A stretch of DNA of 5,489 bases from Gp7-AA10 sp041483175 (lineage in GTDB: Bacteria; Acidobacteriota; Thermoanaerobaculia; Gp7-AA8): assembly GCA_041483175.1 (NCBI GenBank), contig JBGPFD010000231.1, positions 1-5,489 of the forward strand. The letters run 5' to 3'. Under the pieces are notes generated by a model that was not told the DNA's origin, searched no databases, and was given only the letters and a program-made list of their open reading frames with translations. Positions 1 through 4,379 of the stretch are shown here, one piece after another (positions within the stretch are counted from its first letter, which is position 1; each line of letters opens with the position of its first letter). A program made the position numbers and the translations under genes.

Positions 1-739
1 ACGGAAGTGCCTTGTCCTTGAAGTGGAAAGTGAAGTTTTTCGGGCGCCCGGCTTTTTTCTGCTCCGGCTTTGTGGCGGTCTGTTTGCGCAGTTCTTCGCG
101 GGACAGATCGCCGGCGGCCAGTCGCCGCAGAGCCTGCTCCATGGCCTGCTCGTTTCCCGCGCGGGCGATCTGCACCAGGATCGATTTGTTGGAGATGCCG
201 GCCTCGCGGCACATGGCGCGGATGCGGTCGGGAATGTCGTTGATCAGCAGCGTCTCGGTCACCGTGCTGCGGGACTTTCCGATGACCTGCGAGATGCGCT
301 CGTGGGTGTAGCCGAACTTCTGCTGGAGCAGCAGCAGGCCTTCCGCCTCTTCGAACGGCGTGAGGTCCTTGCGCTGGATGTTCTCGATGAGCGCGATCTC
401 CAGCGTTTCCTGATCGTCGACGTCGAGCTCGATGGCCGGAATCTCGTCGAGTCCGGCGAGAATGGCCGCCCGGTAGCGGCGCTCGCCGGAGACGATCTGG
501 TAGTGATTGGGGTCCGTGGAGCGCACCAGAATCGGTTCGAGGACTCCCTTTTCGCGGATGGAAGCCGCGAGCTCCTCGAGGTTTCCCAGATTCGCGCGCG
601 GCTGTTCGGCATTCGGTTCGATCAGCGAGATCGGAATCATCGAGCCGACGTGACGTCCGGAGCGTCGCGTCAACTCTTCGACAAAGTGCGCGTCGTGACG
701 CATGGTGGCGCGCTCGGGTAAGCCGCGTTTCATGGCCAT
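1..739 (-). CDS. parB: ParB-family DNA-binding partition protein (3' end outside window)
   Basis: ParB proteins are CTP-dependent DNA clamps that load at centromere-like parS sites and stimulate the ParA ATPase. 246 residues are visible with no stop before the window edge, so the C-terminus is missing. The ParB N-terminal nuclease-like/CTPase domain spans about residues 34-125, with the CTP-binding motifs GERRYRAA (85-92) and ENIQRKDLTPFEEAE (119-133). A helix-turn-helix follows at about 144-170 (YTHERISQVIGKSRSTVTET). The visible tail is basic (KKAGRPKNFTFHF). The start at 739 places the ATG three bases after GAGGTG; an in-frame ATG at 733 is an equally possible start. Odd points: the N-terminus reads KRGLPERATMRHDAHFVEEL instead of the LGRGL-type ParA-activating motif of many chromosomal ParBs, and the usual GHAR motif after the HTH is replaced by ISNKSILVQIAR. 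It is therefore a divergent member. It lies 87 bases downstream of parA, probably co-transcribed. Family assignment is firm; the chromosomal versus accessory role is open. Confidence 0.93.
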   Translation of the reverse strand, partial: MAMKRGLPERATMRHDAHFVEELTRRSGRHVGSMIPISLIEPNAEQPRANLGNLEELAASIREKGVLEPILVRSTDPNHYQIVSGERRYRAAILAGLDEIPAIELDVDDQETLEIALIENIQRKDLTPFEEAEGLLLLQQKFGYTHERISQVIGKSRSTVTETLLINDIPDRIRAMCREAGISNKSILVQIARAGNEQAMEQALRRLAAGDLSREELRKQTATKPEQKKAGRPKNFTFHFKDKALP

Positions 740-742
740 TGC

Positions 743-748
743 CACCTC
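743..748 (-). promoter_or_regulatory. parB ribosome binding site beside a hairpin
   Basis: The minus strand reads GAGGTG three bases before the ATG at 739 and nine before the in-frame ATG at 733, so it does not decide between the two starts. It directly abuts the base of the 749-822 inverted repeat. If that hairpin forms in the mRNA, the site sits at its foot and its accessibility could depend on folding or on ribosomes arriving from parA. Confidence 0.6.
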
Positions 749-822
749 AACGATGAACGATGAACGATGAGCGATGAACGTACCGGGAGGGGTTCATCGT
801 TCATCGTTCCGCGTTCATCGTT
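749..822. repeat. Heptamer array forming a 30-bp inverted repeat between parA and parB
   Basis: Four AACGATG-type units run in tandem at 749-776 (three perfect, the fourth AGCGATG), followed by two more bases of the arm. After a 14-base centre (779-792) four reverse-complement CATCGTT-type units run at 795-822 (three perfect, the third CCGCGTT). As an inverted repeat the arms 749-778 and 793-822 match at 27 of 30 positions. The array fills nearly all of the gap between the parA stop (827) and the parB ribosome binding site. There is no following T-tract on the transcribed strand, so it does not look like a standard intrinsic terminator. Possible roles are mRNA processing or stability, control of parB translation, a protein-binding site, or a selfish repeat. 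The structure is directly seen; the role is inferred. Confidence 0.9.
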
Positions 823-826
823 CGGG

Positions 827-1582
827 TTACACACGGGACAATATCTCCTCACTGAGCGAGTAATACTCCATCGCCCCGCTCGATTTCGGGGCGAAGGTGA
901 AAATGGATTCCTTATACGCGGGGCTCTCCTCGAGGCGGATCGATTTGGTGATCACGGTGTTGAAGAGCCGCTCGCCGAAGACGTTGCCGATCTGCGCGTG
1001 GATGTCGCGCGCCAGCGTGGTGCGCTTGTCGTGCATGGTGATGACCACGCCGAGGAGCTGCAGGTTCGGATTGGGGCGGGCTTTGATCTTCTCGATGGTT
1101 TCCAGAAGATCGTCCGTTCCCTCGAGCGCGAAGTACGACGACTGGATGGGCACGAGAACGTGCGTGGAGGCCACCATCGCGTTGACAGTGATCATGCCGA
1201 GCGTCGGCGGCGTGTCGATGAAGATGTAGTCGTACGCCACGGCGGTGTCCTTGATCTTGTCTTTGAGGCGGAAGGGGCCGTCGAGTTCCCCGATCAGCTT
1301 CGATTCCAGCTTGGCCAGGGCGATCTTCGACGGCGCCAGCGACAGGTTCGGCAAAGAGGTGGGAACGATCACGTCGGGGAACTGCAGCTCTTCGCTGACC
1401 AGAACGTCGTACATCGACCGCGACACCGAGCGCGGATCCACGAAGCTCATGGTGGAGTTGGACTGCGGATCGAGATCGATCAGCAGCGTCTTGAATCCCT
1501 TGTTGGCGACCGCGGCGGACAGGTTGATGGCGGTGGTGGTCTTGCCGACGCCACCTTTCTGATTCGCGACGGTGATGATCAT
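827..1582 (-). CDS. parA: ParA/Soj-type partition ATPase
   Basis: ParA ATPases bind the nucleoid as ATP dimers and are released by ParB, moving DNA during segregation. The 251 residues are the usual size for the short Soj-like class. Visible motifs are the deviant Walker A KGGVGKTT (9-16, signature Lys9, Lys14), Walker A' LLIDLDPQSN (33-42, Asp36/Asp38) and Walker B YIFIDTPPT (119-127, Asp123). The switch-like segment PIQSSYFALEG (145-155) and RTTLARDI (187-194) match ParA-family positions. The protein begins MIITVANQ, so it lacks the lysine-bearing N-terminal stretch (MGKIIAITN-type) seen in B. subtilis Soj. No in-frame ATG, GTG or TTG lies between the ATG at 1582 and an upstream TAG (1604-1606), so this start is well constrained. 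No clear Shine-Dalgarno sequence precedes it. It is flanked on both sides by heptamer inverted-repeat arrays and followed by parB, which supports the partition role. Confidence 0.95.
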   Translation of the reverse strand: MIITVANQKGGVGKTTTAINLSAAVANKGFKTLLIDLDPQSNSTMSFVDPRSVSRSMYDVLVSEELQFPDVIVPTSLPNLSLAPSKIALAKLESKLIGELDGPFRLKDKIKDTAVAYDYIFIDTPPTLGMITVNAMVASTHVLVPIQSSYFALEGTDDLLETIEKIKARPNPNLQLLGVVITMHDKRTTLARDIHAQIGNVFGERLFNTVITKSIRLEESPAYKESIFTFAPKSSGAMEYYSLSEEILSRV

Positions 1583-1593
1583 CGAGCTGGACG

Positions 1594-1621
1594 ATTTTAA
1601 CAGCTAACGGTTAACAGTTAA
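1594..1621 (-). promoter_or_regulatory. Possible parA promoter inside the repeat array
   Basis: On the minus strand TTAACT (1616-1621) and TAAAAT (1594-1599) are separated by 16 bases, resembling a sigma-70 type promoter (four of six and five of six consensus bases). Transcription would begin only a few bases before the parA ATG at 1582, which would fit the absence of a ribosome binding site. The -35 candidate is simply part of the TTAACAG repeat, which recurs every 7 bases, so chance resemblance is likely. Confidence 0.2.
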
Positions 1622-1680
1622 CAGCTAACAGGGTGTGCACGTCGATCAGGCACTGTTAACTATTGACTGTTAACTGTTAA
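1597..1680. repeat. Second heptamer inverted array, upstream of parA
   Basis: Five tandem units occur at 1597-1631 (TTAACAG, CTAACGG, TTAACAG, TTAACAG, CTAACAG). A 21-base unique centre (1632-1652) follows, then four reverse-complement units at 1653-1680 (CTGTTAA, CTATTGA, CTGTTAA, CTGTTAA). Pairing 1597-1624 with 1653-1680 gives 24 matches of 28. The array occupies most of the 109-base gap between the bfn stop (1692) and the parA start (1582), and is visibly more AT-rich than the genes. It has the same layout as the array at 749-822 but a different 7-base unit. No T-tract follows the stem on the minus strand, so an ordinary terminator is not indicated. Its function is unknown. Confidence 0.9.
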
Positions 1681-1691
1681 CCATTTCCACG

Positions 1692-2180
1692 CTACATCTT
1701 GTACTTGCCGAGATCCTCGGTATCGAGCTGGTCGAACCACTTCTTGACTTTCTCGTCCTGGTCGTCCCCGTCGGGCGTGATGGTCTGCGCCTGATCGAGC
1801 ACCGTCTGGGCGACGAAGATCGGCGCCGCGGTGCGCAGCGCGAGGGCGATGGCGTCGCTCGGGCGGGCGTCGAGCTCCAGCGTGCGCTCGCCGGTCAGGA
1901 CGCGGATCTGCGCGAAAAACGTGGAGTCGCGGAGATCGTTGATTACCACGCGAATCACGCGCGCGTCGAGCTCGGAGATCATGTTCCGCAGCAGGTCGTG
2001 GGTCATTGGACGCGGCGTGGTGACGTTCTCGAGCTGCAGGGCGATGGCATTGGCCTCGAAGATTCCGACCCAGATCGGCAGGAAGAACTTCTCCTCCTCG
2101 TCCTTCAGGACGACGATCGGCGAGTTCGATACCGGATCGAGCATCAGTCCTTTGATCGACATCGGAACCAGTTCAGTCAT
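1692..2180 (-). CDS. Bifunctional nuclease family protein (BFN/DUF151)
   Basis: The protein of 162 residues belongs to the BFN (DUF151) domain family, whose plant members were described as nucleases with both DNase and RNase activity; the bacterial role is poorly defined. The domain covers about residues 5-130. Recognisable family segments are LPIWVGIFEANAIALQL (34-50), RPMTHDLL (57-64) and LDARPSDAIALALR (103-116). A short acidic, charged tail follows, ending WFDQLDTEDLGKYKM. No signal peptide or membrane segment is visible, so it should be cytoplasmic. The start at 2180 is supported by GGAGG seven bases upstream and by the ATGA overlap with the miaB stop. It is the last gene of the overlapping operon; the neighbouring miaB suggests an RNA-related role, but this is only contextual. 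Family assignment is confident, biochemical activity is not. Confidence 0.9.
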   Translation of the reverse strand: MTELVPMSIKGLMLDPVSNSPIVVLKDEEEKFFLPIWVGIFEANAIALQLENVTTPRPMTHDLLRNMISELDARVIRVVINDLRDSTFFAQIRVLTGERTLELDARPSDAIALALRTAAPIFVAQTVLDQAQTITPDGDDQDEKVKKWFDQLDTEDLGKYKM

Positions 2181-3472
2181 GCAACCGCCTCCCCGCGGAG
2201 CGTGTGGTGCTGTGCCTGTTCAATGCGTACACCAAGCATACTCCCGGGCGGCGTGGACGGGTCAGCGACGAAGTTCACCACGACGTTGTCGTCTGTTCGC
2301 CCCGAGAGCATCGCCGGGTCGTGCTTACTCGGCCCGTCGACCAGAACCGGGACGACACGCCCGCGATACGACTGCAGCCGCTTCTGCTTGATGCACTCGT
2401 GCATGGCGAACAGACGCGTCAGCCGCTCGGCGGCCACTTCGTCGTCGACGGGAGCGCCGATCTTCAGCGCCGGCGTGCCCGGCCGCGGCGAAAACTTGAA
2501 TGCGAACATCGAGCCGTAGCCCACACGCTCGACCAGACTGAGGGTCTGCTGGAAATCGTCCTCCGTCTCGCCCGGAAAACCGACGATGACGTCTGTCGAG
2601 AAGTGGATCTCCGGAATGGCCGTCCGGATGCGGTCGACGATCTCCAGGTATTTCTCCCGCGTGTAGAGTCGTTTCATGCGCCGCAGGATCTTCGACGAGC
2701 CCGACTGCACCGGCAGATGGAGGTAGCGCGTGATGTTCGCGTGATCGCGCATGGCGGCGATCATGCTGTCGTTCACTTCCACCGGATGCGAAGTCATGAA
2801 TCGCAATCGGCGGACGCGCTCGATTTCCGCGACGGCCGCGAGCAGCGCGCCGAAGTCGCGTCCGCCCGCGGGACAGCGGTAGGCGTTGACCGTCTGGCCC
2901 AGGAGCTCGATTTCCACGCGTCCGCTGGCGACCGCCGCGCGCACCTCGGCGAGGATGTCCTCGAACCGGCGTGACACCTCGCGCCCGCGCGTGGTCGGCA
3001 CGATGCAGAAGGTGCAGTTCTTGTTGCATCCCTCGATGATGGTCACCTGCGCCTTGGTTGCTGACGGGCGATCGACGGAGAGGTAGTCGTAGCGACGATC
3101 CTCAGGAAAGTCGATGGCCATCGTTTTTCCGCCGGACAGCACCTCGTCGAGGTGCCCGACATTCCCAGGCCCCATGACGAAGTCGACCCACGGCGCGCGC
3201 GCGAGGATCCTCTCCCCTTCCTGTTGCGCGACGCAGCCGCAGAGGCCGATGCGCACGCCCTCGCTCTTCAGCTCGCGCAGCTCGCCGAGCCTGGAGAACA
3301 CCTTGTTCTCCGCCTTCTCGCGGATCGAGCAGGTGTTGAGCAGGATCAGATCGGCATGCCGCTCGTCATCGACGCGCCGGTATCCGAGCAGCTTGAGGCT
3401 GCCGGAGAGCCGCTGGCTGTCGAGATCGTTCATCTGGCAGCCCCACGTTTCGAGGAAGAAAGTCTTGCTCAT
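2177..3472 (-). CDS. miaB: tRNA-2-methylthio-N6-dimethylallyladenosine synthase MiaB
   Basis: MiaB adds a methylthio group to N6-isopentenyl-adenosine at position 37 of tRNAs, using radical SAM chemistry and two [4Fe-4S] clusters. The 431 residues are near the family's usual length. The N-terminal UPF0004 domain carries the auxiliary-cluster cysteines Cys12 (GCQMN), Cys48 (LLNTCSIREKA) and Cys80 (GLCGCVAQQ). The radical SAM triad is Cys149, Cys153 and Cys156 in EGCNKNCTFCIVP. A TRAM-type RNA-binding domain occupies about residues 365-428. The start motif FLETWGCQMNDLDSQRL is typical of MiaB rather than of MtaB or RimO. Small departures from the common sequence are VPTTRG where many MiaBs have VPYTRG, and LGQTVN where LGQNVN is common; none touches a cluster ligand. 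A GGAAG lies five bases before the ATG. Both ends overlap neighbours by ATGA. The enzyme looks intact and functional. Confidence 0.96.
   Translation of the reverse strand: MSKTFFLETWGCQMNDLDSQRLSGSLKLLGYRRVDDERHADLILLNTCSIREKAENKVFSRLGELRELKSEGVRIGLCGCVAQQEGERILARAPWVDFVMGPGNVGHLDEVLSGGKTMAIDFPEDRRYDYLSVDRPSATKAQVTIIEGCNKNCTFCIVPTTRGREVSRRFEDILAEVRAAVASGRVEIELLGQTVNAYRCPAGGRDFGALLAAVAEIERVRRLRFMTSHPVEVNDSMIAAMRDHANITRYLHLPVQSGSSKILRRMKRLYTREKYLEIVDRIRTAIPEIHFSTDVIVGFPGETEDDFQQTLSLVERVGYGSMFAFKFSPRPGTPALKIGAPVDDEVAAERLTRLFAMHECIKQKRLQSYRGRVVPVLVDGPSKHDPAMLSGRTDDNVVVNFVADPSTPPGSMLGVRIEQAQHHTLRGEAVA
2188..2192 (-). promoter_or_regulatory. Strong ribosome binding site of the bfn gene
   Basis: The minus strand reads GGAGG (within GGGGAGG) seven bases before the ATG at 2180, inside the 3' end of miaB. 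It is the best Shine-Dalgarno sequence in the window and fixes the bfn start. It suggests bfn can initiate efficiently in addition to coupling through the ATGA overlap. Confidence 0.75.
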
Positions 3473-3996
3473 TGCGTCTTCCGGTCGACCTTTTCCTGCG
3501 CGTCGCGGGCATCGGCCAGCGTGTGACGCGCGTCGTCGAGCTGCCGTTTAGCCTGATTGAAACGCGCGGCGATGGTGGTGTCGCGGTAATTCGGATCGTT
3601 CTCCGCGTAATAGGCATCTTCGAGGCGCCGCACCTCTTCCTCGAGCCCGGAGACCTTCTTCTCCGCCGCCGCCACCTGCTCCACCGCGGCCTTGTGCGCC
3701 CGGAGTTGCGCGTCCTGCCGTTCGATCGGTCCCTTCGGAGGTTCGGCGTCGGCGTGCGCCGGCGCGGCGGTGCCGGGCTTTCCCGGCAGCACGATCAGCT
3801 TCCCGGTCGATTTCTTGACGTCGGCGTTCGTGATCACTTTCTTTTTCGGTTTTCGCCTCGGTCCGCCGCTCGCCTTGGCCGCTCGGACCAGCGGCGAATC
3901 GACGGGTTTCGTGGCCGTGGTGTCGGTCTTTTCCTGGCCGACGGCCGCGGCGGCCGCAGCCATCCAGAAGACCAGGGCGAAGGCGATTCGTTTCAT
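3469..3996 (-). CDS. Small secreted coiled-coil protein of unknown function
   Basis: I do not recognise a named family for this 175-residue protein. It starts with a clear signal peptide: MKR, a hydrophobic stretch to about residue 19, then AAAVGQEK. Cleavage near residues 19-21 is likely, and there is no lipobox cysteine, so a periplasmic or exported soluble protein is expected. Residues about 46-53 are strongly basic (PRRKPKKK), followed by VITNADVKKSTGKLIVL and a Pro/Ala-rich linker. From about residue 90 to 172 the sequence is charged, Ala/Leu-rich and heptad-like (VSGLEEEVRRLED, then FNQAKRQLDDARHTLADAR), consistent with a helical coiled coil broken around AENDPNYRDT. The start at 3996 is chosen because of the signal peptide, the ATGA overlap with the cupin gene and an AGGA eleven bases upstream. 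The frame stays open further upstream, but that part lies over the cupin gene. Its operon position does not reveal a function. Confidence 0.82.
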   Translation of the reverse strand: MKRIAFALVFWMAAAAAAVGQEKTDTTATKPVDSPLVRAAKASGGPRRKPKKKVITNADVKKSTGKLIVLPGKPGTAAPAHADAEPPKGPIERQDAQLRAHKAAVEQVAAAEKKVSGLEEEVRRLEDAYYAENDPNYRDTTIAARFNQAKRQLDDARHTLADARDAQEKVDRKTQ

Positions 3997-4379
3997 GGTG
4001 CCGATGTTCCTGTGCGGCCGTAGCGATCCTCGAGCCGCACCACGTCGTCCAACTCCGGCGTGGAGACCTCCGCGACGTCGGTGTCTTCCACCGCTTCCAT
4101 GCGGTGGATCAGCCGCGGCGGGATGTGAAACGCCTCGCCGGTACAAAGCGCGAGCTCGCGACGGTCGCCGTCGTACTCGATCGTCAACTTCAGTTGCCCA
4201 CGCAGAACATAGAGGGTCTCCTCTTTCATTTCGTGATACTGCAGGCTCAGACACTCGCCGCGGTTGATGTGCAGGATTTTTCCGACGTACCGGCCGGTGC
4301 GGGCGAAGATGAGCTCGTGTCCCCACGGCTTCGGCACGCGGCGTATATCGCTGTGGCGGAACAGGTCGTCGTGGGTCAT
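3993..4379 (-). CDS. Small cupin, mannose-6-phosphate isomerase type II-like
   Basis: This 128-residue single-domain cupin resembles the C-terminal isomerase domain of type II phosphomannose isomerase/GDP-mannose pyrophosphorylase enzymes. Supporting segments are KPWGHE (17-22), a first cupin motif around residues 41-61 (GECLSLQYHEMKEE then YVLRG), a second motif GEAFHIPPRLIHRM (81-94), and the ending DDVVRLEDRYGR (111-122). Likely metal ligands are His49, Glu54 and His92. The second histidine of the usual HxH pair appears to be Met51, so the metal site may be altered. It may isomerise a sugar phosphate or merely bind a sugar or other small ligand; the substrate is not evident. Lying directly after ptsI, it could link to carbohydrate uptake, but that is contextual. 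Only a weak AAGAG precedes the ATG, so translation probably depends on coupling to ptsI through the ATGA overlap. Confidence 0.85.
   Translation of the reverse strand: MTHDDLFRHSDIRRVPKPWGHELIFARTGRYVGKILHINRGECLSLQYHEMKEETLYVLRGQLKLTIEYDGDRRELALCTGEAFHIPPRLIHRMEAVEDTDVAEVSTPELDDVVRLEDRYGRTGTSAP

Noticed and set aside
23..721. Long plus-strand open frame of 232 codons opposite parB
   Set aside because: It lies antisense to a clear ParB with intact CTP-binding and HTH motifs. Its translation shows no recognisable domain and is Arg/Asp/Val-rich, as expected from the reverse of a GC-rich gene.
730..804. 24-codon upstream frame whose TGA overlaps the second parB ATG (733)
   Set aside because: The repeat unit supplies ATG every 7 bases in shifting frames, so such a frame is expected by chance. 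It has no properly spaced ribosome site.
749..822. Reading the parA/parB hairpin as an intrinsic terminator
   Set aside because: The stem is long and only moderately GC-rich, and the minus strand continues into GAGGTGGCA and the parB start rather than a T-tract.
767..1600. Plus-strand open frame of 277 codons opposite parA
   Set aside because: It is antisense to parA, runs through the repeat array, and its composition (Arg, Gly, Asp, Val, His) is typical of a GC-rich shadow frame with no domain.
749..1680. Interpreting the heptamer arrays as a CRISPR array
   Set aside because: Units are only 7 bases, directly abutting, with no spacers and no cas genes nearby.
2204..3029. Open frames on both strands within miaB (plus 2204-2974 and minus 2325-3029)
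   Set aside because: Both overlap the conserved radical SAM and TRAM regions of MiaB and have no recognisable motifs.
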